From Dyadobacter psychrotolerans (lineage in GTDB: Bacteria; Bacteroidota; Bacteroidia; Cytophagales; Spirosomataceae): a DNA stretch of 50,278 bases. Positions 18,096-27,328 of the stretch are shown here, in pieces. The notes below the pieces were generated by a model. It made no database searches. It worked only from the letters and a program-made list of their open reading frames with translations, and was not told the origin of the DNA. Position 1 is the first letter of the stretch. Every line of letters begins with the position of its first letter. A program made the translations under genes and the position numbers. The DNA is taken from assembly GCF_004349265.1 (NCBI RefSeq), contig NZ_SMFL01000026.1, positions 1-50,278 of the forward strand, in the 5' to 3' direction.

Positions 18096-19037
18096 ATGCA
18101 GCCAACCTCAAAAATTTATATAGCAGGTCATCGTGGCATGGTGGGATCTGCCATCGAAAGAGCTTTGCTTACCAGTGGGTTCGACAACATTGTCACCCGC
18201 ACCTCTTCTGAGCTGGATTTACGCAACCAACAGGCCGTGGCTGATTTTTTTGAAGCCCAAAAACCGGAATATGTTTTTCTCGCTGCTGCCAAAGTGGGTG
18301 GAATTGTTGCCAACAATACATACCGGGCAGACTTTATTTACGAAAACCTGATGATTGAAGCAAACATCATTCATCAAGCGCATGTACATAAGGTAGCAAA
18401 ACTGATGTTTTTGGGCTCTTCATGTATCTACCCTAAAATGGCTCCGCAGCCATTAAAAGAAGATTATTTGCTAACCGGCTTGCTGGAGGAAACTAATGAG
18501 CCGTATGCCATAGCTAAAATTGCAGGGATCAAACTTTGTGAAGCTTATCACGATCAGTATGGTTCTAACTTCATTAGTGTCATGCCCACGAACCTTTATG
18601 GCTACGGAGACAACTATAATCTGCACAACTCCCATGTTCTGCCCGCCCTGATTCGTAAGTTTCATGAGGCTAAAGAAGAAAACAAACCTACTGTTGAAGC
18701 TTGGGGAACGGGTTCTCCAAAACGAGAATTTCTCTTTGCAGACGACCTTGCAGCTGCCTGTATATTCCTGATGAAAAATTACAATGGCCGTGAGCTGGTA
18801 AATATCGGAACCGGACAAGACCTGTCGATTAAAGAACTGACAGAACTGGTTGCGAAAACAACCGGATTTGAAGGTGAGATAAAATGGGATACGTCCAAAC
18901 CGGATGGCACACCCCGCAAGTTAATGGATGTATCCAAACTCCATGAGCAGGGTTGGAAACATAAGATTGAACTTCCTGAAGGGGTCGCTTTGGCCTACCA
19001 GGATTTTTTAAAGAATCAGGAAACCTACGCAGTTTAG
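18096..19037 (+). CDS. fcl: GDP-L-fucose synthase
   Basis: The 313-residue short-chain dehydrogenase-type epimerase/reductase has the nucleotide motif GHRGMVGSAI near the N-terminus, SSCIYPKMAPQPLKEDYLLTG with the catalytic Ser, and YAIAKIAGIKLCEAYH with the catalytic Tyr-x-x-x-Lys. It also has the HNSHVLPALIRKFHEA segment typical of the family. It converts GDP-4-keto-6-deoxymannose to GDP-L-fucose using NADPH. It lies 72 bp after manC and 81 bp before gmd. This order, fcl before gmd, is the reverse of the common gmd-fcl order. Confidence 0.94.
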   Translation: MQPTSKIYIAGHRGMVGSAIERALLTSGFDNIVTRTSSELDLRNQQAVADFFEAQKPEYVFLAAAKVGGIVANNTYRADFIYENLMIEANIIHQAHVHKVAKLMFLGSSCIYPKMAPQPLKEDYLLTGLLEETNEPYAIAKIAGIKLCEAYHDQYGSNFISVMPTNLYGYGDNYNLHNSHVLPALIRKFHEAKEENKPTVEAWGTGSPKREFLFADDLAAACIFLMKNYNGRELVNIGTGQDLSIKELTELVAKTTGFEGEIKWDTSKPDGTPRKLMDVSKLHEQGWKHKIELPEGVALAYQDFLKNQETYAV

Positions 19038-19117
19038 AATTAATCATTGAAAGGCTGGCCCAATGCGATCAGCAGGCAGCCAATAGCTAAACATAAATTT
19101 ATAAAACTTCTACAATC

Positions 19118-20260
19118 ATGTCAAAAGTAGCATTAATTACAGGGGTGACCGGACAAGATGGCGCCTATCTTTCAGAACTTTTATTAAGCAAAGGATATAC
19201 CGTGCACGGTCTTAAGCGCAGAAGTTCCTTGTTTAATACAGATCGTATTGATCATCTTTACGAAGATCCTCATGTAAACAATGCAAAATTCATCCTGCAT
19301 TACGGCGATCTTACTGACTCAATGAACCTTACCCGGATCATCCAGGAAGTGCAGCCGGACGAAATCTATAACCTTGCGGCGATGAGCCATGTACAGGTAA
19401 GCTTTGAGCTTCCTGAATACACCGCTAATGCCGATGGTATCGGTACACTACGTATTCTTGAAGCGGTGCGTTTGTTGGGATTGACTAAAAAAACAAAAAT
19501 ATATCAGGCATCGACGTCTGAATTGTACGGTCTGGTTCAGCAGGTTCCCCAATCAGAAACTACACCGTTTTATCCACGCTCTCCTTATGCAGTGGCAAAA
19601 ATGTATGCTTATTGGATCACGGTAAACTATCGAGAGGCTTATGATATGTTTGCCTGTAATGGTATTCTCTTCAATCACGAATCACCATTACGCGGCGAAA
19701 CTTTTGTAACACGTAAGATCACACGTGCTGCTGCCAAAATTGTATTGGGACTTCAGGATTGTCTCTACATGGGTAATATTGATTCTCAGCGCGATTGGGG
19801 ACATGCAAAGGATTATGTTGAAGCGATGTATTTAATCCTACAACAGGAAAAACCAGAAGACTTTGTAATTGCAACCGGGGTAACCACGCGTGTTCGTGAG
19901 TTTATCCGTAAAACATTTGCTTTCCTGGGCGTGGAACTGACGTTCACCGGCGAAGCAGAAAACGAAGTTGGAATCATTTCCGCTATTGATTCAGCACGTC
20001 TTACCGAACTGGGCATCACTGAAGGAGAACAGCTGAAAATCGGCACGACCGTCCTAAAAATAGATCCAAGATATTACCGCCCTACCGAAGTAGAACTTTT
20101 GATAGGAAACCCAGCAAAATGTGACGAGAAACTTGGTTGGAAGCCGAAGCACACACTGGATATGCTTATAGAAGACATGGCAAGTTCAGATTTGAAGTTG
20201 TTCCAAAAAGACCAGCTGTTATTGAAAGAAGGATTTGGAATTTTGAATTACTTCGAGTAG
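19118..20260 (+). CDS. gmd: GDP-mannose 4,6-dehydratase
   Basis: The 380-residue enzyme has GVTGQDGAYLSELLLSKGY at the N-terminus, STSELYGLVQQVPQ with the catalytic Thr/Ser and Glu, and YPRSPYAVAKMYAYW with Tyr-x-x-x-Lys. The FNHESPLRGETFVTRKITRA segment that builds the tetramer and NADP site is also present. It removes water from GDP-mannose to give GDP-4-keto-6-deoxymannose for fcl. It is slightly longer than the usual 345-375 residues because of an insertion near 290-325 (DSARLTELGITEGEQLKIG). It is the last of the conserved nucleotide-sugar genes before the AT-rich glycosyltransferase block. Confidence 0.95.
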   Translation: MSKVALITGVTGQDGAYLSELLLSKGYTVHGLKRRSSLFNTDRIDHLYEDPHVNNAKFILHYGDLTDSMNLTRIIQEVQPDEIYNLAAMSHVQVSFELPEYTANADGIGTLRILEAVRLLGLTKKTKIYQASTSELYGLVQQVPQSETTPFYPRSPYAVAKMYAYWITVNYREAYDMFACNGILFNHESPLRGETFVTRKITRAAAKIVLGLQDCLYMGNIDSQRDWGHAKDYVEAMYLILQQEKPEDFVIATGVTTRVREFIRKTFAFLGVELTFTGEAENEVGIISAIDSARLTELGITEGEQLKIGTTVLKIDPRYYRPTEVELLIGNPAKCDEKLGWKPKHTLDMLIEDMASSDLKLFQKDQLLLKEGFGILNYFE

Positions 20261-20313
20261 CTATTAAATTTTGAAATTATTAAACTCAACAAGATACCAT
20301 CATTCCTAGTAAA

Positions 20314-21834
20314 ATGAGTGCAGTTAATCGGGTAATAAAAAACACTGGAATACTTTATGTTCGAATGGGCGTGACGGTGTTCATATCCCTTTATAGTACG
20401 CGACTAATATTAGGAGCCCTTGGAGTTGAAGACTTTGGAATATTTAACGTGGTGGCCGGAGCGATATCGATGCTTACCTTTCTAAATAACGCTATGGCAA
20501 CGGCTACCCAACGATTTATGTCCTATGCGGAAGGTGCTGGGGACTTGAGTAAGTCAAAAAATATTTACAATGTAAGTGTAGTATTACACTTACTTATTGC
20601 CATATTGGTATTCGTGCTTTTGGAGGGTGCTGGACATTTCCTATTCGATGGAATATTAAAAATATCACCTGAGAGATTGTTTGCCGCTCGATGGGTTTTT
20701 CAATGCATGATTGTTAGTACTCTTTTCACAATAATCTCCGTACCCGACGATGCAGTACTGAATGCTCATGAAAACATGCTAGCATTCGCCGTTATAAGTA
20801 CCATAGATGCTCTATTCAAGTTAAGTATTGCCTTGTTTATAAGCTATGCAACTCCATATGACAAACTTATGACATATGGGTTTTTGAGTGCTTTATCCGC
20901 AATAATTTTACTGATTATCCGTCGCGTATACTGTCACAGGAAATATACTGAAACCAGGATTAATTTTAAGCAACACTTCGACAAAAAGCTGTTTCAGCAA
21001 ATGTATAGTTTCGGAGGCTGGTCTTTTTTTGGAGCATCAAGCAGTATGATTAGTAATTACGGACAGAGTATTCTACTTAATTCCTTTTTTGGTACTAAAG
21101 TAAATGCCGCACAAGGAGTAGCTAATCAAGTGAGCGGTCAGCTAGGAGCATTTGCGAGTACTATGCAAAAGGCGCTAAACCCAATGATCGCCAAAAGCGA
21201 AGGAGCCGGAAATCGCCAATTAATGTTGAAAGCGACTATGACTGGAAGTAGAATATCTTTTTTTCTACTATTATTCTTTTTTATACCAACCTTGATAGAA
21301 ATGCCATATATTTTCGATCTTTGGCTTAAAAATGTACCTGAGTTTGCGGTAATATTTTGTAGACTTCTATTGGTAAGAAATTTGGTTGACCAGTTATTCT
21401 ACAATTTAAATTCTGCAATTTCTGCGGAAGGAAATATAAAAAAGTTTCAAATATTCGAAGCTATTTTATGGCTGATACCTGTTATAGTATCATATTTCTT
21501 GTTTGTACAAGGATATGGACCTACGACCATTTATTTTTTATTTATAGTATATTCAGTTACGGCAGGACTTAATAAACTTTACTTTTCTAAACTAAATTTG
21601 GGTCTTAGTTTTAGAACATTTGCGAATGATGTTATAATTAGGTGCATTTGTAGTTTTGTCACAGTAGCTGTTATTTCCGTAATACCAGTTTACTTTTTGC
21701 CCGCTAGTCTATTTCGTTTAGTTGTAGTTATCGTTTTGAGCAGTATATCGTTTTTTTTAACTCTTTTAATATTCGGTCTTAAAAAGGACGAAAAATCACT
21801 AATTTTTAATTACTTAAAGAAATTTAGTAGTTAG
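20314..21834 (+). CDS. Wzx-like flippase (polysaccharide biosynthesis protein)
   Basis: The 506-residue integral membrane protein has about 12-14 hydrophobic helices and an N-terminus (RVIKNTGILYVRMGVTVFIS) plus LGVEDFGIFNVVAG that fit the MOP/Wzx superfamily. Such proteins flip undecaprenyl-linked repeat units across the inner membrane. It lies 53 bp after gmd and is followed by a 510-bp spacer with a hairpin. I do not assign wzx by identity. The gene has clearly higher AT content than gmd upstream, which may mark a transferred serotype-specific block. Confidence 0.85.
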   Translation: MSAVNRVIKNTGILYVRMGVTVFISLYSTRLILGALGVEDFGIFNVVAGAISMLTFLNNAMATATQRFMSYAEGAGDLSKSKNIYNVSVVLHLLIAILVFVLLEGAGHFLFDGILKISPERLFAARWVFQCMIVSTLFTIISVPDDAVLNAHENMLAFAVISTIDALFKLSIALFISYATPYDKLMTYGFLSALSAIILLIIRRVYCHRKYTETRINFKQHFDKKLFQQMYSFGGWSFFGASSSMISNYGQSILLNSFFGTKVNAAQGVANQVSGQLGAFASTMQKALNPMIAKSEGAGNRQLMLKATMTGSRISFFLLLFFFIPTLIEMPYIFDLWLKNVPEFAVIFCRLLLVRNLVDQLFYNLNSAISAEGNIKKFQIFEAILWLIPVIVSYFLFVQGYGPTTIYFLFIVYSVTAGLNKLYFSKLNLGLSFRTFANDVIIRCICSFVTVAVISVIPVYFLPASLFRLVVVIVLSSISFFLTLLIFGLKKDEKSLIFNYLKKFSS

Positions 21835-22345
21835 TGTATTATCATTCTATTTCGAATATTCACTATTACAGATATAGAATGCTGGAAACCTAATTTTACT
21901 TGATAATCTGTGTGCAAAATAGCCAATTAGTAGCATTGCATAAAGCTAATAATTAGCTTTACGCAAAAATATTTATTGGTTTTCAAACGCAAGGTAAAAA
22001 AAGCTTTGGACAGCATTCGAATTTCTTGCAGAAGGTAAACTAAATCTAGACTAACCATTTTACAACTAATTAAATCTAAAAAAATTAAGCTTTCTAACTT
22101 TTTTGTTCATACAATGTGGGAATCTTCAATACATAGAAATATCTGGATTGTTTGGTTTGAAAGTTACAATTATATTCGGTGCTATGTATAGATTAATATA
22201 GTGACACGTATTACCATGTTGAACGTAAATTTGAGTTACGAAGGTGAGTAACCTGCATCTTATTATGAAATCCAAGATGCAGATTGTCCTACTTAAACTG
22301 CCTGTAAAGTATAAATACACAAAAATTTCGCTAACACGTTATACA
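21835..22345. other. Intergenic spacer with a palindrome
   Basis: The 511-bp AT-rich stretch after the flippase gene has the perfect hairpin listed at 21941-21961. I see no gene; an upstream in-frame ATG at 22244 belongs to the next frame but is not needed. Confidence 0.5.
21941..21961. terminator. Perfect palindromic hairpin after the flippase gene
   Basis: TAAAGCTAA and TTAGCTTTA form a perfect 9-bp stem around TAA, with GC..GC further out. CGCAAAAATATTTA follows, without a clean T-run, so termination is possible but not assured. Confidence 0.45.
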
Positions 22346-22915
22346 ATGATTAACTCAAAAGACTCATATAAACATTTTCTAAGCGAAGACAAAAAGGCAT
22401 TAAATATCGTAGAAACAAATAAGATTTCAATCTCTTTAAATCCCTACAACATTGACTTGGAGATATGGAGATTTCAAATCCAGTTGAGGAAATGCGAATA
22501 TTTATATAATTTAAATAAAAAAAATATTTTATGGAAATTAAAAAAGTTTTTCGCAGCCAGACTATTTAAAAAACTATCGTGCAAACTGGGATTTACAATT
22601 GACCCTAACTGTTTTGGTGAAGGCCTAAGAATAGCACATCGAGGTACAATCGTAGTCAATGGAAGGGCACGTATCGGAACTAACTGCACTATCAATGCAT
22701 GTGTAAACATCGGTGCAACACCAGGATTTGATGATGCAGTTCCTACAATCGGTAACAATGTTTATATTGGTCCGGGTGCAAAAATCTATGGTAAAATTTA
22801 TATTGCTGATGGGTGTATCATCGGGGCCAATGCTGTTGTAAATAAGGATTGCTTGGAAACAAATATGTTATTAATTGGTATACCGGCAATAGCGAGAAAA
22901 CCAAAGTCAAATTGA
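22346..22915 (+). CDS. Serine O-acetyltransferase-like hexapeptide acyltransferase
   Basis: I start at the ATG at 22346, where MINSKDSYKHFLSEDKKALNI matches the usual N-terminus of the short SatA-like family; the open frame continues upstream to 22244. The 189-residue protein has a small helical N-terminal region and a left-handed beta-helix from about residue 90 (LRIAHRGTIVVNGRARIGTNCTINACVNIGATPG). The C-terminal part has GNNVYIGPGAKIYGKIYIADGCIIGANAVVNKD and IPAIARKPKSN. In this context it probably acetylates a sugar of the capsule rather than serine. It lies 7 bp before the next gene, so the two are likely co-transcribed. Confidence 0.8.
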   Translation: MINSKDSYKHFLSEDKKALNIVETNKISISLNPYNIDLEIWRFQIQLRKCEYLYNLNKKNILWKLKKFFAARLFKKLSCKLGFTIDPNCFGEGLRIAHRGTIVVNGRARIGTNCTINACVNIGATPGFDDAVPTIGNNVYIGPGAKIYGKIYIADGCIIGANAVVNKDCLETNMLLIGIPAIARKPKSN

Positions 22916-22922
22916 ACATTCG

Positions 22923-23921
22923 ATGAAAGTTAACATTTCCGACATACCTCTATTTAAGGTCTTTATCAAGAATTTATCGCGTGCGTGTAAAGCGCTACTG
23001 GGACCTCCTCGTCTAGAAAAACTAAAAAGGGAACAGGATCCAAATGTTATTTCCCAGAATATTATAAATTTGCTAAATTCTAATAAGCCAATTATGATCG
23101 CGCGGTATGGTGCGACTGAGTTGTCGGCGATTATCAATAGTCTGGGGGTAAGCCGCGGTCTCTCCAATATATGGGATTACATAAGAGGTTTAGAACATGA
23201 CTGGTGGTGGGATAAATCGATAATGAAACACATGGAGCAATGGTCGGGTTTTTTCCCTACCACCTCTCACAACATGGAGAGGTTTTGTAACATGATGATT
23301 GATGATACAAAGGAGTTGGACATGTTGGCATCTTGGTTAGACAACGAAATATACATTAAGAAGGAGCTTAAAAATGTGACTTTATTTCAAGGTATTTTCT
23401 TAGATCCATTTTGGAGTAATGTGCCATGGACTAAAGCGCTGACAGGCAAAAAAATTTTAGTAATCCATCCTTTTGAATCTGATATTCAAAAGCAATACAA
23501 GAAAAGAGAACATCTTTTCACAAATAAGGATATTCTTCCCGCATTTAAATTAATCACCATAAAAGCTGTTCAAAGTATCGGTGGAACTTCAACTTTTGCT
23601 TCTTGGTTTGATGCCTTAGCCTACATGAAATCAGAAATCGACAATGTAGATTTCGATATTTGTTTGATTGGAGCGGGAGCCTATGGTTTTCCGCTAGCTT
23701 CCTATATAAAACGTAAAGGCAAAAAAGCCGTTCACATGGGAGGATCGCTTCAGCTGTTATTCGGTATCAAAGGAAAACGGTGGGAAGCACCTTTGTATGG
23801 GATCGATGAATTAGGACAGGAAGGAAAATATGCCGCACTTATGAACGATTACTGGATTTATCCTAGCCCAGAAAATAGGCCTGAGACTGCGGACAACGTG
23901 GAAGGTGCCTGTTACTGGTAA
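22923..23921 (+). CDS. Probable glycosyltransferase of the GT-D fold (DUF1792-like)
   Basis: The 332-residue soluble protein is not recognised with certainty. Its N-terminal half has PIMIARYGATELSAI, which resembles the R-[FY]-G-x-x-E motif seen in GT-D/DUF1792 proteins. A middle part (GIFLDPFWSNVPWTKALTGKKILVIHPFESDIQKQY) and a C-terminal part (FDICLIGAGAYGFPLASYIKRKGKKAVHMGG) look like a nucleotide-sugar or sugar-phosphate binding fold. The position inside the capsule locus, between an acyltransferase and a GT4 gene, supports a role in repeat-unit assembly. Donor and acceptor are unknown. Confidence 0.5.
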   Translation: MKVNISDIPLFKVFIKNLSRACKALLGPPRLEKLKREQDPNVISQNIINLLNSNKPIMIARYGATELSAIINSLGVSRGLSNIWDYIRGLEHDWWWDKSIMKHMEQWSGFFPTTSHNMERFCNMMIDDTKELDMLASWLDNEIYIKKELKNVTLFQGIFLDPFWSNVPWTKALTGKKILVIHPFESDIQKQYKKREHLFTNKDILPAFKLITIKAVQSIGGTSTFASWFDALAYMKSEIDNVDFDICLIGAGAYGFPLASYIKRKGKKAVHMGGSLQLLFGIKGKRWEAPLYGIDELGQEGKYAALMNDYWIYPSPENRPETADNVEGACYW

Positions 23922-23936
23922 ATTAATAATTTTATT

Positions 23937-25148
23937 ATGAAAATAGTTATAATTGGGCCTACTCACAAATCATTTATTGGCAAACTACTCAACGTGCGTG
24001 ATCTAACAAGCTTACCGGACGGTTACTATGGAGCGCCTTTTTTAGGTGTAGTAATAAAGGAGTTGTTAAATAGAGGACATAATGTAATATCAATAACGAC
24101 CACAACCGCGATTGACCATAATTATGAAGTCAGAGAATTCCATAACGGAAATTTTAAATGGATTGTAGTACCCGCTCGCGAGCATACTTTGCGTTTCAAT
24201 AAAAGTAAGCTTGGCAGAATTATAGATTTGTATGCTTTTGAACAAAGGAGGTTAAAAAGTGCGATTCTAAACGAAAAACCAGATTTTGTTCATGCGCATT
24301 GGTCTTATGAGTTCGCGGGGGCGCTTGCAGGAATTAATATTCCCAAACTAATAACAATACACGACAATCCCTATCAAGTTTTTAAATATATGAGAAATAT
24401 TTATCGATTTGGGAGGCTAATATTATCGGAAATAAATTTAAAAAAATTGAAGTTTGCGTCAACAGTTTCACCTTACATGCTTGATTACGCACAAAAAAGA
24501 TTTAAGAACCTCAAAGTAATTCCTAATCCAGTAGTGATGTTGTTCAACATTGACAAAATAAATGAATACGTTGACGAAAAAATTAACTCACTTTTAAATC
24601 CCAATATTGTCATGATTATGAATGGCTGGGATAAGCGTAAAAACGGTGACATAGGATTAGAAGCTTTCGGATTAATTAAAAACAAAATTCCCGGCGCAAT
24701 TCTACACTTATTTGGTAATGGAAGTGAAATGTACGGTTTAGCTAACAAAAGCGCCAAACCTATGCGGCTTGAAGGTATTTTCTACCACGGACCAGTACCT
24801 CATGAAACTCTTCTAAATGAGCTCAAGAAAATGCACTTGATGATTCATCCATCTCTTGAGGAGTCCTTTGGCGTAGTATTAATTGAGGCAATGGCTTTAG
24901 GCCTACCAGTTATCGGGGGGATAAGATCAGGTGCTGTTCCTTGGGTAATAAATAATCCGGAGTTATTAGTCGATGTGTCCAAAGCGCAAAATATTGCTGA
25001 TAAGGCTATTGAGATATTAACTTGCAAGATAAAGTACAAAGAAATTTCAAGTCAGGGCTTTTATAACGTCTCTGAGAGATTCTCAGCCTCGGCCGTGGTT
25101 GACAGCTATGAGGGATACTATGATACAATTATTCAGGATTCGAAGTAG
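23937..25148 (+). CDS. Glycosyltransferase family 4
   Basis: The 403-residue protein has a GT-B fold. The N-terminal domain starts MKIVIIGPTHKSFIGKLL and carries PDFVHAHWSYEFAGALAG. The C-terminal Rossmann domain has IVMIMNGWDKRKNGDIGLEAFG, ILHLFGNGSEMYG and the GT4 donor-binding signature HPSLEESFGVVLIEAMALGLPVIGG, with the E-x7-E motif. It begins 15 bp after the preceding gene. The sugar transferred is unknown. Confidence 0.88.
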   Translation: MKIVIIGPTHKSFIGKLLNVRDLTSLPDGYYGAPFLGVVIKELLNRGHNVISITTTTAIDHNYEVREFHNGNFKWIVVPAREHTLRFNKSKLGRIIDLYAFEQRRLKSAILNEKPDFVHAHWSYEFAGALAGINIPKLITIHDNPYQVFKYMRNIYRFGRLILSEINLKKLKFASTVSPYMLDYAQKRFKNLKVIPNPVVMLFNIDKINEYVDEKINSLLNPNIVMIMNGWDKRKNGDIGLEAFGLIKNKIPGAILHLFGNGSEMYGLANKSAKPMRLEGIFYHGPVPHETLLNELKKMHLMIHPSLEESFGVVLIEAMALGLPVIGGIRSGAVPWVINNPELLVDVSKAQNIADKAIEILTCKIKYKEISSQGFYNVSERFSASAVVDSYEGYYDTIIQDSK

Positions 25149-25197
25149 ATCATCTCTCGGTAAACTCTAAGGTTAATTAATTAGCAGCGTAAACAAT

Positions 25198-25809
25198 ATG
25201 ATCTTATATAAAGCGATCTTAATTGTTTGGTATACCATGACAGGGATACTAAACACTATTATTACAAACACTTTGTTTTGGGTTAATTTGGTAGACTTTG
25301 AAAACCTGGTCACAAGTGGGATACCTATTGTGATGATAGCTCGCGGTGGAAAGATGCGTGTGGGTCGAGATTTGAAAATGAATAACGACGTACGAAGCAA
25401 TCCAATTGGCCGTCCACAAAAATGTACATTTTTTGTAGATAAAGGTGCTACCTTATTGATAGGCAATCACGTTGGTATTTCTCAGGCAGCTATTGTTTGT
25501 CACCAAAGTATTACAATTGGAGATAATGTAAAAATTGGTGGTGGGGTATGTATTTACGATACAGATTTTCATTCGTTGGACCCTATGGTGAGGCAAAATC
25601 CATCTATTGATATGCAATTAAAAGCTAAGGCTTCTATTTTTATTGAGGATAATGTCTTTATTGGTGCCCACAGCACTATCTTAAAAGGTGTCCATATTGG
25701 TAAAAATGCAGTGATAGGCGCATGTTCTGTTGTGACAAAAAATATTCCCGACAACCAGATTTGGGCTGGTAATCCAGCGAAATTCATAAAAAATGTTCAT
25801 TCTACATGA
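25198..25809 (+). CDS. Hexapeptide-repeat acyltransferase
   Basis: The 203-residue protein starts with a hydrophobic N-terminal segment (residues 1-30, YKAILIVWYTMTGILNTIITN) and then a left-handed beta-helix with repeated hexapeptides (LLIGNHVGISQAAIVCHQSITIGDNVKIGGGVCIYD). The loop DTDFHSLDP carries the catalytic His of WcaF/maltose-acetyltransferase-like enzymes. The end is IFIEDNVFIGAHSTILKGVHIGKNAVIG, then IWAGNPAKFIKN. It probably O-acetylates a capsule sugar. Its end overlaps the start of the polymerase gene by four bases (ATGA). Confidence 0.88.
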   Translation: MILYKAILIVWYTMTGILNTIITNTLFWVNLVDFENLVTSGIPIVMIARGGKMRVGRDLKMNNDVRSNPIGRPQKCTFFVDKGATLLIGNHVGISQAAIVCHQSITIGDNVKIGGGVCIYDTDFHSLDPMVRQNPSIDMQLKAKASIFIEDNVFIGAHSTILKGVHIGKNAVIGACSVVTKNIPDNQIWAGNPAKFIKNVHST

Positions 25810-27011
25810 AAAATTACTTGCTATACCTCGGTGTAATTTTATGCTTATTGATTACAACAACAACAGCGCCAGTAATTGGTATACAGCAGGTTGGCTTGAC
25901 TTCTTCTGCTGTAATATTATTGATTTTCTTTTATGAATTTTTACTTGTTAGGAAAACATTACAATTTGGAATGTTTAGAGAAGAGATTACAATCATTCTG
26001 ATAAGTTTGATATATGTGGTGTTTCAAGCTGTTGAAGGTAACCTTGACACATTTAGACTAACTTTCTTTGCGTTGATGATACCTATGATTTTGAGTATGT
26101 TACTTAAAATCCAGAAACAGGATGTAAAGCAGAAAATTAAAACGATCACACTGGTTTTCTTTTTTCTCGAATGTTTGTTGGCGATCTACGAAAGAATATT
26201 CAGCATAAATATCTTTCCATACACAGAGGAAGTAGAAAATATATATGTTGAAATACAAAAATGGGATTTTAGAAGCTCCGCCTTTCTTGGTCATCCACTT
26301 ATGAATGCATTATGTGTATCGATCATTGTATCATTTATATTAGTACACAAGTTTCATACATTATTTAAACTTTTTTGCTTAACTCTCGGCGTCGTTGCTA
26401 TATTATGTTTCAATGCTCGAGGTGCTAGCCTAATATGGGGTGCATTGGGGATTTATTATTTATATTTGTTGTATAAAAGTAAAGGAAAAAAAACATTGCA
26501 CAAGTTAGTGTTAGTTGTGTGCTGCATCATTCCGTTATTATATGGAACCTATTACTTAATGTTCCTCACATCCTTAGGTGGTAGATTGGTGAATCAAGAA
26601 AAACTAATGGACGGAAGCGCCGAGACCAGACTGAATGTGCTTGAAGCCTTTAATTATATAATGGACTACGATTTTTGGTTTGGGAATCCCGCGAATTATT
26701 TAGTTATCACAAAATTACTAGGAGCCGGTGGTGTTGAAAATTCATACATTGTTTGGATAATACAATATGGAATTTTTTTTGGAATTCCATTAATCATTAC
26801 ATTGTCATATTTGGTCAAAAAATACCTCCAATTTTATTCACGGCAACAAAAGATCTTTGTTTTAGCTGCCTTTGTTCTAGTAGGGTCCTTAAATAACTCG
26901 CTATCGGGAACAGCGCCATGGATTATATTTATTATTTGCGCAAATTGCTTTCAAGTCACTAAGAAAAAAATGTCAGGCAAAAATGTACATGAATTAATTC
27001 TTCATAAGTAA
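25806..27011 (+). CDS. O-antigen/capsule polymerase, Wzy-like
   Basis: The 401-residue integral membrane protein has about 10 predicted helices, with the large periplasmic loop typical of O-antigen polymerases between helices in the region of residues 140-300. The segment LNVLEAFNYIMDYDFWFGNPANY in the loop and the VENSYIVWIIQYGIFFGIP run resemble Wzy/O-antigen ligase family proteins. It starts by ATGA overlap with the acyltransferase gene. Its sequence is AT-rich and family assignment is by topology, as Wzy proteins share little sequence. Confidence 0.75.
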   Translation: MKNYLLYLGVILCLLITTTTAPVIGIQQVGLTSSAVILLIFFYEFLLVRKTLQFGMFREEITIILISLIYVVFQAVEGNLDTFRLTFFALMIPMILSMLLKIQKQDVKQKIKTITLVFFFLECLLAIYERIFSINIFPYTEEVENIYVEIQKWDFRSSAFLGHPLMNALCVSIIVSFILVHKFHTLFKLFCLTLGVVAILCFNARGASLIWGALGIYYLYLLYKSKGKKTLHKLVLVVCCIIPLLYGTYYLMFLTSLGGRLVNQEKLMDGSAETRLNVLEAFNYIMDYDFWFGNPANYLVITKLLGAGGVENSYIVWIIQYGIFFGIPLIITLSYLVKKYLQFYSRQQKIFVLAAFVLVGSLNNSLSGTAPWIIFIICANCFQVTKKKMSGKNVHELILHK

Positions 27012-27328
27012 AAATTTTGCTATTAGATATATTTTTTGAAAAGAATATTTTACTAGCGGTTATCAATGATATGAACCAATTATTACTGTTTAATAATAAA
27101 TTTAATTGAGATCATCAAAATAATTAAAGTCTTGTAGAGTTTTTAAAGTACCTTAATGTTAATCTATTTGTGAACCCTGTTATTGTAATATACCCATTTT
27201 AGAAGCGTTATTGTGATTTCCTTTCATGATATATTTGTATTAGACTAGGATGATCAGCTACCTGTAGGACATTCGCCAGTACGATTGAAGTAATATTAAG
27301 AACCAAATTGAGATAACCTCTAATAAAA
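27012..27328. other. Intergenic spacer with a candidate promoter
   Basis: No gene is supported in these 317 bp of AT-rich sequence. The candidate promoter at 27211-27237 is the only signal I noted; it could drive the second glycosyltransferase block. Confidence 0.5.
27211..27237 (+). promoter_or_regulatory. Candidate Bacteroidota promoter
   Basis: TTG at 27211-27213 and TATATTTG at 27230-27237 (consensus TAnnTTTG) lie 16 nt apart, about 90 bp before the GTG start of the next gene. Confidence 0.35.

Noticed and set aside
22244..22345. An upstream start for the SatA-like acyltransferase
   Set aside because: The first 34 residues of the longer frame have no family match, while the protein from 22346 begins exactly like its family.
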